Virus record (IMG/VR): IMGVR_UViG_3300027972_000013 | Location: 1 to 56,304 of that record | Source: a virus | Reading direction: 5' to 3' (one strand) | Length of the DNA stretch: 56,304 nucleotides | Shown: piece after piece, positions 23,362 through 31,536 of the stretch | Position numbering within the stretch: position 1 is the stretch's first letter | Layout of the letters: every line of letters begins with the position of its first letter | Position numbers and translations under genes: made by a program | The notes under the pieces: generated by a model | The model's database searches: none | Told to the model about the DNA's origin: nothing | The model's input: only the letters and a program-made list of their open reading frames with translations

Positions 23362-23577
23362 CTAGTCGAACAGCGCCAGCCCGCGCTCGTCGAGAATCCG
23401 ATGCAGCTCCTCACGAAGGAGTGCTGCTTGCCTCCTAACCGCTACCGCATCGGTATCTCCGCGCTGCTTCAGGTGCTCGTCTAGCTCCTGCATCGCGTAA
23501 CGCCAGTCGCCGCCATGAACGGCGTTGTCGAACTCCTCGCGCTCCTGGGGCAGACGGAAGGTTAGGACGGCTCGCAT
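23362..23577 (-). CDS. Conserved phage protein (FRLPQEREEF type)
   Basis: A 71-residue protein: MRAVLTFRLPQEREEFDNAV, then HGGDWRYAMQELDEHLKQR and a helical end. This LPEE-EF-A-G...L-ELD-LR pattern is frequent among phages of many hosts and its function is not known. The ATG overlaps the neighbour gene by 16 bases. Confidence 0.7.
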   Translation of the reverse strand: MRAVLTFRLPQEREEFDNAVHGGDWRYAMQELDEHLKQRGDTDAVAVRRQAALLREELHRILDERGLALFD

Positions 23578-23822
23578 GGCTTCTCGTCTGTGTGGGCGAG
23601 CATCGCGGCGATAACGTCGCGCAATGGGTCAAGGTCTTCCTTGTCTATGGCCCAGCGATCGGTCTCCAGAACTGCGTATGCTCCACCGCCGGCATTCTCT
23701 GCGCGGATGTGCAACTCTTGGGGCTCATTCGGGCCGCATGAGTCTGGCTCCTGTACCAGGCTCACGCTTAGCTCGAATACGGATATGCCCTTCGGCAACT
23801 TCCTGAGCGCGTCGTCAAGCAT
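23562..23822 (-). CDS. Hypothetical protein
   Basis: An 86-residue protein (MLDDALRKLPKGISVFELSV onward) with a beta-rich core (AYAVLETDRWAID) and acidic end. AGGAGG lies five bases before ATG 23822. The last residues EKPCEPS overlap the next gene. No family is recognised. Confidence 0.6.
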   Translation of the reverse strand: MLDDALRKLPKGISVFELSVSLVQEPDSCGPNEPQELHIRAENAGGGAYAVLETDRWAIDKEDLDPLRDVIAAMLAHTDEKPCEPS

Positions 23823-23982
23823 GGCCCCCTCCTGTCTCGCTTGTGAACCTTCCGGGATCTCCAGAGAGTTCGCATCCGCCCTTGTTCGCGGGACGCGAAC
23901 AACGCCAATCCGCGAACAAGAACAGCCCCACCACGAGCGCCCACCCCGCGTAGATCGGCCAGGCAAACTCCCAGTAGGTCAT
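23815..23982 (-). CDS. Small single-span membrane protein
   Basis: A 55-residue protein starting MTYWEFAWPIYAGWALVVGL with one span (residues 7-26), then a Cys- and Gly-containing polar tail. The ATG overlaps the HEGTH gene stop (ATGA). It is short but well placed between two genes. Confidence 0.6.
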   Translation of the reverse strand: MTYWEFAWPIYAGWALVVGLFLFADWRCSRPANKGGCELSGDPGRFTSETGGGHA

Positions 23983-24362
23983 CGCTTGCCCTTCAACTCC
24001 ACTCCCGCGACGGTGAAGTCCTCGGGGTGCAGGAACCCCGACTGGACCAACAGCGACAGAATCCCAAACGACAGCGACTCGACCTCTGTCTCCTTCAAGT
24101 CCATGCCGAGCGATACGTCCAGGATGTGCGTCCCTTCGTGGATCAGCGATTGCAGCGCCGTATACGGATCGCTTAGGCAGACGGGGTCAAGGACGATCTC
24201 GCGGCGCAGGAAGTCGATACCCGCCGAGGCGGTAGTCGTCGCGCCGTCCTCGTCCTCTTCGTCTTCGAGGTTGCGCCGGATCTCCTCGACGCGCTCGGCG
24301 TCCCAGCGAATCGGGAACACGCTCGCGCCAAAGGTCAACGCTGCGATGTCGCGCTTCTTCAC
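23979..24362 (-). CDS. Zincin-like HEGTH protein
   Basis: A 127-residue protein with ALQSLIHEGTHILDVSLGM (about residue 69): an HExxH motif in a helix, followed by ETEVESLSFGILSLL, where the conserved Glu could be the third zinc ligand. The layout is like ImmA/IrrE-type or phage-encoded minimal metallopeptidases. ImmA homologues cleave repressors; whether this does so for the XRE regulator is open. The N-terminus contains a long acidic run (residues 33-39). Confidence 0.6.
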   Translation of the reverse strand: MKKRDIAALTFGASVFPIRWDAERVEEIRRNLEDEEDEDGATTTASAGIDFLRREIVLDPVCLSDPYTALQSLIHEGTHILDVSLGMDLKETEVESLSFGILSLLVQSGFLHPEDFTVAGVELKGKR

Positions 24363-24598
24363 AGTTCCCCCCTCTGCCGCAGGATGTAGGCGCGGCGAAT
24401 GACCGTCTGCGGCGACCGCTCGACGCGGAACGTGGCGTTGATGTAGTCAGCGACGATCGCCGGCGTAACGTGTCCCTTCCCGTAGTAGCGCCGCAGGATG
24501 TCGTCTTGCTCTTTGGTCCAGTCGGCGAGGCGGGTTGGCTCGGCGGCGAGGGCGTCGAGGTCGGGGACGGTTAGGGTGTCAGGCTTGCGGCCTTTCAT
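24359..24598 (-). CDS. SANT/GcrA-like helix-turn-helix protein
   Basis: A 79-residue protein: basic head MKGRKPDTLTVPDLDALAAE, then WTKEQDDILRRYYGKGHVTP, IVADYINATFRVERSPQTVI and RRAYILRQRGEL. The W-T-x-E-x-x-x-L opening and two helices resemble Myb/SANT-type and GcrA-type DNA-binding domains. The ATG overlaps the DUF5662 stop as ATGA. Confidence 0.65.
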   Translation of the reverse strand: MKGRKPDTLTVPDLDALAAEPTRLADWTKEQDDILRRYYGKGHVTPAIVADYINATFRVERSPQTVIRRAYILRQRGEL

Positions 24599-25059
24599 TG
24601 CGCCCCTCCGTCTGTCCAGTCTAGGACTTGACAGATTAGCCAACGCTGTTCTGCCGTGAACCCATGCCTATTGAACTGGTACTCAAGAGACTCGCGGGCT
24701 GTCGTCATTCCGTAGGTGTCGGCAGCCGCCTTCCAATCGAGGACCATCTCCACGATGTCTAGCCATCCCATCTGTTCAACCGACGCATGGTGCTCTGGAT
24801 GGTGCGAGTTCTCCGCAAAGTGATGGTGAATGCATGGCGCATCCCTAAGCGCCATCTCGTAGGCATCAGATCCAATCGGATTCTCTCTAGCAATATGATG
24901 GATCTTCACGAAACCGGGAAACTCGTCTGGCCCTAGTTTGGATTGATCGTGCATTTGAGCACGTTGCGCGAGATCACCAATTAGCCGCTCGACGTTGGCT
25001 GCTAAGTGCTTCTGATGCCTGATTAGGGCGGCAAGAACGATTGACGATTCCTCGCTCAC
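24595..25059 (-). CDS. DUF5662 family protein (phage A copy)
   Basis: A 154-residue protein with the same His framework as 1251-1724: LIRHQKHLAAN, QMHDQSKLGPDEFPGF, HHHFAENSHHPEHHA, WLDIVEMVLDW, FTAEQRWLI. GTG 25059 overlaps the metallophosphoesterase stop (GTGA) and is preferred to the longer frame. Here it sits among accessory genes, not next to the portal as in phage B. Confidence 0.85.
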   Translation of the reverse strand: MSEESSIVLAALIRHQKHLAANVERLIGDLAQRAQMHDQSKLGPDEFPGFVKIHHIARENPIGSDAYEMALRDAPCIHHHFAENSHHPEHHASVEQMGWLDIVEMVLDWKAAADTYGMTTARESLEYQFNRHGFTAEQRWLICQVLDWTDGGAQ

Positions 25060-25817
25060 AGCGCAATCACCCCCGCTGCCTGCTCCACCACACACGTCTC
25101 CGCGTGCCAGTCATACGCCCCGTCCTCTACGTCAAACCACACCACGCCCCAGTCAACGTCGTCGTCCACTTCCTCGGCCCCAAACTCACTCGCACCCTGG
25201 AGCGCCGGTAGGCTCATCGCCAACCACGAAGCGTTGCCGACGTAGGAGTAGTAGTGCGTGTGCGCGAATAGGTGGACCTGTGCGCCGACGTCCTTCCCGC
25301 GTGCCGCCCGGAGCTCGTTCCACATCGCGGCCTTAGCCAGCGCCGTGCCCCGCCCGTGCGGAATACCCGAGCGCCCGATCTTGTGCCGCAGCTTGAACGT
25401 CACGCCTTCAATCTGCACGAACTCTCGCGAGGCGATGTCGGCCCCTAGATCACGGGCTATCTGCGACTCCCACTTCTCTAGCTTGCCCGAGTGCCGCGGC
25501 GTCCCGTAGACCATCACGATTCGGGGCGCTTTCCAGATGCGTATACACTCCTTCGCAATCTCGCACTGGTCCTCGCGGTCCTCGCTGACGAGGTGCCGCC
25601 CGGTCTCCCGCCCGTCGATGCAGTCGCCGAGCCCGAACAAGAAGTCCACTGGGCCAATCTTCTTGACGATCTGGGTGTACTTCTTCCACGATGCCGCCTG
25701 GTATCGCGCCAAGGCATCGCGTTCGGGGCTAGTGCCTAGTCGGAATTGCCAGGCGGGAGGCGTCAAGCCGGTCGGGTGACCAGAGTGGAGGTCAGCGATT
25801 GCCGCTCCCCGTTTCAG
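25056..25817 (-). CDS. Calcineurin-like metallophosphoesterase with CTG start
   Basis: A 253-residue enzyme. The metal-site motifs are IADLHSGH (D-x-H, residues 8-15), GLGDCIDG (GD), YGTPRHSG (GNH-like) and LFAHTHYYS (GHTH-like). From the first standard start, TTG 25766, the D-x-H motif would be lost; the frame is open upstream with no ATG, GTG or TTG, but CTG 25817 has AGGGAG five bases away and overlaps the previous stop as CTGA, exactly like the ATGA/GTGA pairs nearby. I therefore call CTG. It could act on nucleic acid or nucleotide phosphoesters. Confidence 0.75.
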   Translation of the reverse strand: MKRGAAIADLHSGHPTGLTPPAWQFRLGTSPERDALARYQAASWKKYTQIVKKIGPVDFLFGLGDCIDGRETGRHLVSEDREDQCEIAKECIRIWKAPRIVMVYGTPRHSGKLEKWESQIARDLGADIASREFVQIEGVTFKLRHKIGRSGIPHGRGTALAKAAMWNELRAARGKDVGAQVHLFAHTHYYSYVGNASWLAMSLPALQGASEFGAEEVDDDVDWGVVWFDVEDGAYDWHAETCVVEQAAGVIAL

Positions 25818-25999
25818 GATTGCTCCCTGGCAATGTCGCGCTCGAACGCCTCCCGCGCGGCCCGCTCGTCTTCTCCTTCCTCAAGCAGCGCATCGAGAAC
25901 GTCGGCAACTAGATCCCTCGCCAGGCAATGCCCGGTCGGCCCCTTGTACCCGCCCGCGCGCAACTCCTCGCGGATCTCGCGCACCCGCTGTCTGTTCAT
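25814..25999 (-). CDS. Small helical protein
   Basis: A 61-residue charged helical protein (MNRQRVREIREELRAGGYKG onward) ending FERDIAREQS. The ATG overlaps the upstream stop (ATGA), and its own stop overlaps the CTG start of the metallophosphoesterase. Unknown function. Confidence 0.6.
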   Translation of the reverse strand: MNRQRVREIREELRAGGYKGPTGHCLARDLVADVLDALLEEGEDERAAREAFERDIAREQS

Positions 26000-26382
26000 T
26001 TCCCACCTCGAGCCTTCCGCAACTCGCCAGTCCGCAGATTGAGGTCGAACACAACAAGCTCCGGCTGGTCTGTTCGGAAGTGATAGCGGCCACGCGCATA
26101 CCCCATCTCGCGTAGCCGCCGCATGATCGCACCGCAGGATATGAACGCCGCCTTGCCGCTTGCTCCGATGACGAACTCTCCCGCACCGTTACCGTGGAAC
26201 TGGATACCGAGCTTCGCTGGCTCGGTATCCGTATCAAGCAAGATGTCCACCGACTTGTACTTCGACACGCACAGCTTGCCGCGCGCGGCTACGCCAATCG
26301 AGATTCCCGCTTGTGTGAAGCTCATGGCGTCCGCCGGGCATAACTGGTGCTTCCAGCTATTCTCTTGCTTCTTCCACGCCAT
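25996..26382 (-). CDS. Hypothetical protein
   Basis: A 128-residue protein: MAWKKQENSWKHQLCPADAM, GISIGVAARGKLCVSKYKSV, FVIGASGKAAFISCGAIMRR and a basic C-terminus. Alternating beta strands suggest a small beta sandwich or barrel, and the last part could bind nucleic acid. It lies between the putative lysis block and accessory genes. No family is recognised. Confidence 0.55.
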   Translation of the reverse strand: MAWKKQENSWKHQLCPADAMSFTQAGISIGVAARGKLCVSKYKSVDILLDTDTEPAKLGIQFHGNGAGEFVIGASGKAAFISCGAIMRRLREMGYARGRYHFRTDQPELVVFDLNLRTGELRKARGGK

Positions 26383-26390
26383 CTACGCCC

Positions 26391-27068
26391 TCACGAGCAG
26401 CTTCGCGTCTCGACGATGATGTCAAACTCGTGCGTGTCGCCAATGACTCCGTCAGCGTTCTTGACCATGAGCTCGATGCGAACGACCGTCGTCGGCTTCG
26501 TCGGGTAGGTGACAGTCGAACCACCGTCGCCGTTTCCGCCACAGCCACACGCCTTGGCCTTCTTGGCCTTCGCGCTCTTGGTCGCGTTGTACTCGTCGAG
26601 CGGAATGAACTCGTTGCAGTTCGACGCCACGCCAAGCGTGTACGGACACCGGCCCAGCAAGTAGACCTTGAACGCCCCGCTTGGCATCCACTTGCCCGAG
26701 CACTCCTGATAGGCGACGTGGTCGCTGGCCGTTGTGTATACGGGCATCTCTGCCCCCGTATCCTTGACGTAGGCGCGCAACCGAACCAAGTACGGCCCGC
26801 TACCGTTGTCCTCAATGCCCGTCTTGACCGTCGGCGCGCCCGAACCCGCATCGCACCCATGCACCTCTTCGCGCGTGTTGAGGAACAACTGCTCGCCAAA
26901 CCCATACCACTGCTTCGTGAGCAGGAACCCTCGGAACTTCGGCGCGGGGCGCAATGCCGGCGCAACTGGAGTCGTCGGCGTAACCGGCGTCGGCTTCGTC
27001 TTCCTGTTGCCAAACACGATGAGCGCGATCACTCCGATCGCGGCTAGAGCAAACCAACCCCAACCCAT
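26391..27068 (-). CDS. Membrane-anchored extracytoplasmic protein
   Basis: A 225-residue protein with an N-terminal span (WFALAAIGVIALIVFGN, residues 4-20), a Pro/Thr linker (residues 24-40), a Cys-containing beta domain (VYLLGRCPYTLGVASNCNEF), a Lys/Ala-Cys-Gly stretch (KAKKAKACGCGGNGDGGS) and a final beta segment ending ETRSCS. AGGAGGGTTC precedes ATG 27068. It follows the holin-like genes, so a lysis or envelope role is possible, but no catalytic motif is seen. Confidence 0.6.
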   Translation of the reverse strand: MGWGWFALAAIGVIALIVFGNRKTKPTPVTPTTPVAPALRPAPKFRGFLLTKQWYGFGEQLFLNTREEVHGCDAGSGAPTVKTGIEDNGSGPYLVRLRAYVKDTGAEMPVYTTASDHVAYQECSGKWMPSGAFKVYLLGRCPYTLGVASNCNEFIPLDEYNATKSAKAKKAKACGCGGNGDGGSTVTYPTKPTTVVRIELMVKNADGVIGDTHEFDIIVETRSCS

Positions 27069-27076
27069 GAACCCTC

Positions 27077-27586
27077 CTATTTCACCCAGAGCTTGTAAGC
27101 CAGTTGGGCAAGCGTGAACGCCACGCCCCCGCCTGCCGCGATATTCCACGGATTGCTCACGATGGCCGATACGGACCCGTCCTTGAACAGGGCCGTCGTG
27201 CCCGCGCCAAGTACGGCGCACAGGATCGCAACGAGCGACAGCGCCTTCTTGCCCGTCCACGCGAACTTGGCCTTGAGCCACTGGAACGCGAACGCGGCAA
27301 GGATTCCAGACAGGGCATAGACCAAGTAGCGGAAGAGCGGAGCCTTCGTCACCTTGGCCCACCACTTCGAGAATGCTGACGGCTTCTTGGCCGTACCAGA
27401 ATTGGGAACGGTCGTACCCGCACAGGGAACGATCACCTTCACGTCCCCCGACGCGATGATCTCTAGGTCTCCAACCTTGACGGTCGTCGTCTTGGCGTTC
27501 GCCTCAAACGAGAACCAGACGAGGACAGAGACCGCGACACCAACGACGAAGATAGCCGCTGCAACGGCCAGCGTTACTTTCCTCAC
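27077..27586 (-). CDS. Multi-span membrane protein (holin-like candidate)
   Basis: A 169-residue protein: N-terminal signal/anchor (VTLAVAAAIFVVGVAVSVLV, residues 4-23), a short extracytoplasmic loop with one Cys, then three further spans (LFRYLVYALSGILAAFAF; LSLVAILCAVLGAGTTAL; IAAGGGVAFTLAQLAYKL). The stop of the upstream gene overlaps its start. Several spans beside other small membrane genes suggest the lysis block. Confidence 0.55.
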   Translation of the reverse strand: MRKVTLAVAAAIFVVGVAVSVLVWFSFEANAKTTTVKVGDLEIIASGDVKVIVPCAGTTVPNSGTAKKPSAFSKWWAKVTKAPLFRYLVYALSGILAAFAFQWLKAKFAWTGKKALSLVAILCAVLGAGTTALFKDGSVSAIVSNPWNIAAGGGVAFTLAQLAYKLWVK

Positions 27587-27864
27587 GCCGCCCCTTCTGA
27601 ATGCGTGAACTCGCCCACCAGGTTCTTGAAATTGACGAAGGCGTCGATCACGCCGCCGATCCCGTCAACGATAGCCGTGACGATCGACTCTCGCACTCCT
27701 AGACCGCTCATGATGCTTCTAAGCGATGCTAGGACACCCGCCTTCTTCTCCGCCCCCCATCCGGGCTGCTCGAACTGCTTGATGAGCTCGATGACTGCCG
27801 GGATGGCGATTAGAAGAGCCTTCACGTACTCCGGGATGTACGTCACCCACTCTGGTAGCTTCAC
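27583..27864 (-). CDS. Holin-associated small protein
   Basis: A 93-residue protein: MKLPEWVTYIPEYVKALLIA, IPAVIELIKQFEQPGWGAEK, KAGVLASLRSIMSGLGVRES, then FVNFKNLVGEF. The G-x-E-K-K-x-x-V-L segment after a hydrophobic start is typical of phage holin III/LL-H type proteins. Only one weak span is visible, so it may be a holin partner. Confidence 0.55.
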   Translation of the reverse strand: MKLPEWVTYIPEYVKALLIAIPAVIELIKQFEQPGWGAEKKAGVLASLRSIMSGLGVRESIVTAIVDGIGGVIDAFVNFKNLVGEFTHSEGAA

Positions 27865-28232
27865 TCTTTCACCCCTCTTGTCTTGATGCAGTCGACTAGT
27901 TCTACGAACGCCTTCGTGTGTGCTTCTCGATCCTCTGCGTCGTGAGCGAAGTGGTTCTCGATCACGGTTGCATTCCTGTCCACGGACTTCTGTAGGCCGG
28001 CCACGGCAACGTTCATCCCCTCGACCGACTCCTTCATGGAATCGCGTAGCGGCACAACGATCGTCTCGGATACAACTTTGATGGTGTCGAGTGTTGATTT
28101 CTTGTCGTGCCGCTGCGCGTATACGAACAGGGCAACCACCGCAACAAGGAGCAGCCCGATCGCCACAAGCGGAGTTAGTTGAGACAGCGCCTCAATCCAC
28201 TTGGGCCCGTTTGTCACTACCGCTTCGCCCAC
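27861..28232 (-). CDS. Single-span membrane protein with coiled coil
   Basis: A 123-residue protein from GTG 28232 (GGGGGTAAC upstream): a span (LTPLVAIGLLLVAVVALFVY, about residues 20-39) and a long helical tail with heptad character (about 50-110). It is the first gene after the terminator at 28241-28277, so it heads the putative lysis block. It resembles membrane-anchored coil proteins next to phage holins. A CGTATACG site lies at 28118. Confidence 0.6.
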   Translation of the reverse strand: MGEAVVTNGPKWIEALSQLTPLVAIGLLLVAVVALFVYAQRHDKKSTLDTIKVVSETIVVPLRDSMKESVEGMNVAVAGLQKSVDRNATVIENHFAHDAEDREAHTKAFVELVDCIKTRGVKE

Positions 28233-28240
28233 GTTACCCC

Positions 28241-28277
28241 CAAAAGCAAAAGACGCCCCGGTTTCCCGGAGGCGTCT
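28241..28277 (-). terminator. Intrinsic terminator of tail operon
   Basis: Minus strand: AGACGCC, a bulged T, CCGG-GAAA-CCGG, GGCGTCT, then TTTTGCTTTT. An 11-bp GC-rich stem with a GAAA loop and U-tract, between the last tail gene and the lysis block. A second small hairpin (CCCCGC/GCGGGG) lies just upstream at about 28283-28298. Confidence 0.9.
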
Positions 28278-28328
28278 GGTCTCCCCGCCCATGCGGGGAC
28301 CGACTGCCTTGTCGGATACGTTACTACC

Positions 28329-28595
28329 CTACGCCTTTTCAGGCCCCTTGTCAAGTTCGCGGTGATAGACAGCGCCCGCAAACGTGACTGGATCTACGTT
28401 AGAGAAATCCATTTCGCCAAGCGGGGGTAGGTTCTCGATCCGCTTCCCCGCCTGGCTCCAAACGCGCCTCTGTTCTAGTGCGTGTCGCTCTTTCTCGATA
28501 GATGCCCGCGCCTCGATCGCCATGATGGCATTCTGGTGCGCCATGAGTTCCACGATCTCGCTGCGTTCGAGCGCGATCTCCGTCCTCTTGTCCAT
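28329..28595 (-). CDS. Hypothetical helical protein at end of tail operon
   Basis: An 88-residue protein: MDKRTEIALERSEIVELMAH, helical with heptads to about residue 50, then PPLGEMDFSNVDPVTF. GGGGGGACG precedes ATG 28595. It may be a chaperone or a small tail component; the last-position gene of tail operons is often accessory. Confidence 0.55.
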   Translation of the reverse strand: MDKRTEIALERSEIVELMAHQNAIMAIEARASIEKERHALEQRRVWSQAGKRIENLPPLGEMDFSNVDPVTFAGAVYHRELDKGPEKA

Positions 28596-28603
28596 CGTCC
28601 CCC

Positions 28604-30556
28604 CTATGCCGAAGACCTCAAGCGGATGTAGCGGACATCCGAACCGACAACAAGCGTGATGTATCCCTCGTAAGTCCCTCCGGTAGACACCCAACCGGAC
28701 ACCTGCATCGTGCTCGCCCCGCCGACGTTGAGGAAGATGTCGTCGTATGCCGTCAGCGTGAGGTCGCCACGCTGCGCATTCAGCGTCAGGTTAGTGTAAC
28801 CGCCAAGCGTTGGGCTTTGAGACATGCTTAGATAGCTAGAATTGGCGACCGTCCCATCCGTCGAGTAGCCCAGCCACTGCCCGCTCACGATGCTCAGACA
28901 GTTCGGGTAGGCCGCGCTTACGCTACGCACATCGCCGACGTTGTAGAGCGTGTGGGTCGCCAGGTCGAGGTCTGCTGAGAGCGTCCCGGTGATCGAGCCC
29001 ACTACGATCAGCTCCGTCCCCGTCCACTTCATGTAGTTCGTCGCGTTGCCGATGGAGAACATGGAGGCGCTGGCCGCATAGCCCAGCCAGAATCCGGGGT
29101 CGGTGTCAGTCGGGCTCGACTTGCCTTGACAGATAGCGCTCCCCGTCGTCGTCGCCAGCGTGATCGTCTGCGCGTCAATCGTCCCCGCCGTGAGCTTCGA
29201 GACGGAGAGCGTTGCGATCTTCCCGTCCGTCACCGCGAGGTCGACGATCTGGTTGGTGTTCACAACGTTCGTCGTCGCCGAGATGTCGATGGCCGAGACC
29301 TTGATCGACAGCGTCCCCGCGAGCGGGTTGAAGCGGAAGTAGTAGGAGCTTCCCTCTGCGTACAGCCGCCCGGCTGAGTCTAGGTACGTCGCCCACGTCG
29401 AGCCGTCCCAGTAGCCCAGATAGTCTGTCGTGACGTAGAGCCCGGCGTCGCCCGGAGCGGAAGGCAGCCCGCCCGCCACCCCGCCCGGAATGTTGGAAAT
29501 CTTGACCGCGCTTAGGTCGTTCGCCTGGACGTAGGTCTTCAAGTCGAACTCTCGCGTCTTGTTCCCAAGCTCGATCGAGATCGCGCCGGGACTCCCCGTG
29601 ACATCCGACTTCGACACCGACACGATGCGAACGCTGGCGGTTACGTCTAGCGCGGGATCATCAATGCGGAGCAGCTTCCCCAGCGTGAAAGCGTCAATGG
29701 ACTCCCCAGTGATCGCCGTGAGGTCCGCCGCGCTCACGCGGTAGGTTAGCTTCGGGGTGGAGAGTTCCGCCGCGTAGTCCACCGCCGCCGTATACAGTTC
29801 CGCGACGGTCGTGTAGTCCTGGTCGACCCAGTACTTCTCGATGACGCCGTAGGTGCCAGTGTTGGTATCGATGTACTTGAGGCCCGTTGGGTTCACCGAG
29901 GAGATGTCGACCTGCTCCGTCCCTGCCCCTGCCCCAAACGCCCACAAGCGCGTCACGAGCTCCGTGACGTCCTCTTCCTTCTCGATTGTCTGAAGGTTGC
30001 GCCCGTAGTCGATGTAGGCGCTGACTTGCGTCTCATCGTCTACAAGGTTCAGCGTCCACGGGTAGGCGTTGGTGTTGACCGTCCACAGATACCCCGACTG
30101 GAGGCGCCCTACGATGTCGCACAGGCACGCCCACAAGGAAGCGCCCCGCGCCCACTCGTAGAGGAATTGGGCGTTGAAGTCGCACGTCCCCAGCGCCCAA
30201 TTCGATTGGAGCGCAAGAACGTCGGCGATTGATACGGCAGTCCCCGGCCCCGAGTAGGTGATCGCCGCCACCTTCGCGTCGATCAGCGTAGCGAGGACGT
30301 GTTCGCAGTCCACCCTAATCTCGGTCGCCTCGCCGTCCGAGTAGGTGATCTTCTTGATGCGGAAGAGTTCTACCCGTTCGTCGTCGTCGTAGATTTCGGC
30401 GTAGCGCAGGACGGCGATCTCGGCGGCGTGTGGATCGTCGGCAGCGATCGTGAACCCCGCCGTCCAAATCTCGTTCTCTCGCATCTCGTAGTTGATCGCG
30501 TAGGCGTCTGCGATGTCAGCGACTAGCTCCCGCGAGGTGTTGTAGACCTTGACCAT
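28604..30556 (-). CDS. Tail-tip/Gp37-like phage tail protein
   Basis: A 650-residue protein starting MVKVYNTSRELVADIADAYA at ATG 30556 (TAATG overlap). Residues 1-360 match the layout of siphovirus tail-hub proteins (ReqiPepy6 Gp37/Prophage_tail type): FTIAADDPHAAEI, YSDGEATEIRVDCEHVLATL, DYGRNLQTIEKEEDVTELVT, LGNKTREFDL. The rest is a fibre-like beta region (SAGRLYAEGSSYYFRF; ITGTLSADLDLATHTLYNVG) ending in a small beta domain. It probably forms the hub under the Dit ring. No peptidoglycan hydrolase motif is visible. Confidence 0.78.
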   Translation of the reverse strand: MVKVYNTSRELVADIADAYAINYEMRENEIWTAGFTIAADDPHAAEIAVLRYAEIYDDDERVELFRIKKITYSDGEATEIRVDCEHVLATLIDAKVAAITYSGPGTAVSIADVLALQSNWALGTCDFNAQFLYEWARGASLWACLCDIVGRLQSGYLWTVNTNAYPWTLNLVDDETQVSAYIDYGRNLQTIEKEEDVTELVTRLWAFGAGAGTEQVDISSVNPTGLKYIDTNTGTYGVIEKYWVDQDYTTVAELYTAAVDYAAELSTPKLTYRVSAADLTAITGESIDAFTLGKLLRIDDPALDVTASVRIVSVSKSDVTGSPGAISIELGNKTREFDLKTYVQANDLSAVKISNIPGGVAGGLPSAPGDAGLYVTTDYLGYWDGSTWATYLDSAGRLYAEGSSYYFRFNPLAGTLSIKVSAIDISATTNVVNTNQIVDLAVTDGKIATLSVSKLTAGTIDAQTITLATTTGSAICQGKSSPTDTDPGFWLGYAASASMFSIGNATNYMKWTGTELIVVGSITGTLSADLDLATHTLYNVGDVRSVSAAYPNCLSIVSGQWLGYSTDGTVANSSYLSMSQSPTLGGYTNLTLNAQRGDLTLTAYDDIFLNVGGASTMQVSGWVSTGGTYEGYITLVVGSDVRYIRLRSSA

Positions 30557-31536
30557 TACACCCACCGATCCTTGTAGACCACCGTCACGCCGAGTGTCCG
30601 TGAAACCTCTGAGTCCGTGAACGTAACTTCGTTCACGCCAGGCCCGAGAGAGATCCACTCCCCGTCCATGTTCTTCATGTCGTTCACGCCGTTCACCGTG
30701 AGGAGTTGCTGGTCGCAGTCGATGACGAGAACCGCGCCGGGTGTGAGGCTGCCAAGGTACTCAAATAGCGTGCCGCTCCACACAGCACCATCTATCAAGA
30801 GCGACACCCCGCCGACGATGCTCACCGCCGCTTCGAGTAGGTGGATCGCGGTCGAGATGGACACATACATGCGCGGCGCGATCGCGGCTGTCGCAGAGAA
30901 GACCTGATTGGCAGACGCCGACACGCTCTGCGCGGCAGTAATCGCCGCCGAGGCTTCCGTGACTTCCGTCCATGTGACGGACAGATACGGTTCGTGCCCG
31001 GCGTCGTTGTAGAATGTCGCTCCCTCGCCAACCGCAACGGGGGCCGTGGCGGAGATGTCTTTGCTGGTGCGAAGGATGAGCTTCGTTGTCCCGCCACATT
31101 GGACCCATCCCATGCCGGTTGAGTTCATCGTTATGTAGCTCCAGATGCCGGAAGAGAACGACGTTGCCGCCTTTGATCCACCGTCCCCGCTGTACTTGGA
31201 ATAGTCGTAGTCACCCAAGACGACGGGATCATGCGGGTAGTCTGGTTGGCCGTTCTGAAGCACGATGTCACACGCGGTGACGTATACGGTCTTCGGATAC
31301 AGGTACAGCTTGCAGGACGTCACCACCGACCCAGCTGGGATGGTGCTTGTGTCGAATAGGAGTGGCCCGCGCAGGACGGAGTACACGCCGGTATCGAGGC
31401 CCTGCCAGGCGGATACGGTTGTGTCGCTGTAGCTCACAGCCGCCGCGGCGTTCCTGCACGTAGTGTAGTTAGCGTCGATCTTCCAGAGCTGGACATGCAG
31501 CCCCGACCTTGCCGCAATGTTCGCTGAGTGCGCCAC
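30556..31536 (-). CDS. DNRLRE-type tail protein with Dit-like C-terminal domain
   Basis: A 326-residue protein from GTG 31536 (TAGTG overlap; GTG 31545 is an alternative). Residues 30-190 fit a DNRLRE carbohydrate-binding-like beta sandwich: LLFDTSTIPAGSVVTSCKLY, TKLILRTSKDIS, PYLSVTW. Then three weak Ala/Val repeats (about 195-255) and a C-terminal domain (LTPGAVLVIDCDQQLLTVNG, LGPGVNEVTF) homologous to the C-terminal half of distal tail proteins and to the end of 31536-35411. It is likely a receptor-binding accessory. Confidence 0.72.
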   Translation of the reverse strand: MAHSANIAARSGLHVQLWKIDANYTTCRNAAAAVSYSDTTVSAWQGLDTGVYSVLRGPLLFDTSTIPAGSVVTSCKLYLYPKTVYVTACDIVLQNGQPDYPHDPVVLGDYDYSKYSGDGGSKAATSFSSGIWSYITMNSTGMGWVQCGGTTKLILRTSKDISATAPVAVGEGATFYNDAGHEPYLSVTWTEVTEASAAITAAQSVSASANQVFSATAAIAPRMYVSISTAIHLLEAAVSIVGGVSLLIDGAVWSGTLFEYLGSLTPGAVLVIDCDQQLLTVNGVNDMKNMDGEWISLGPGVNEVTFTDSEVSRTLGVTVVYKDRWV

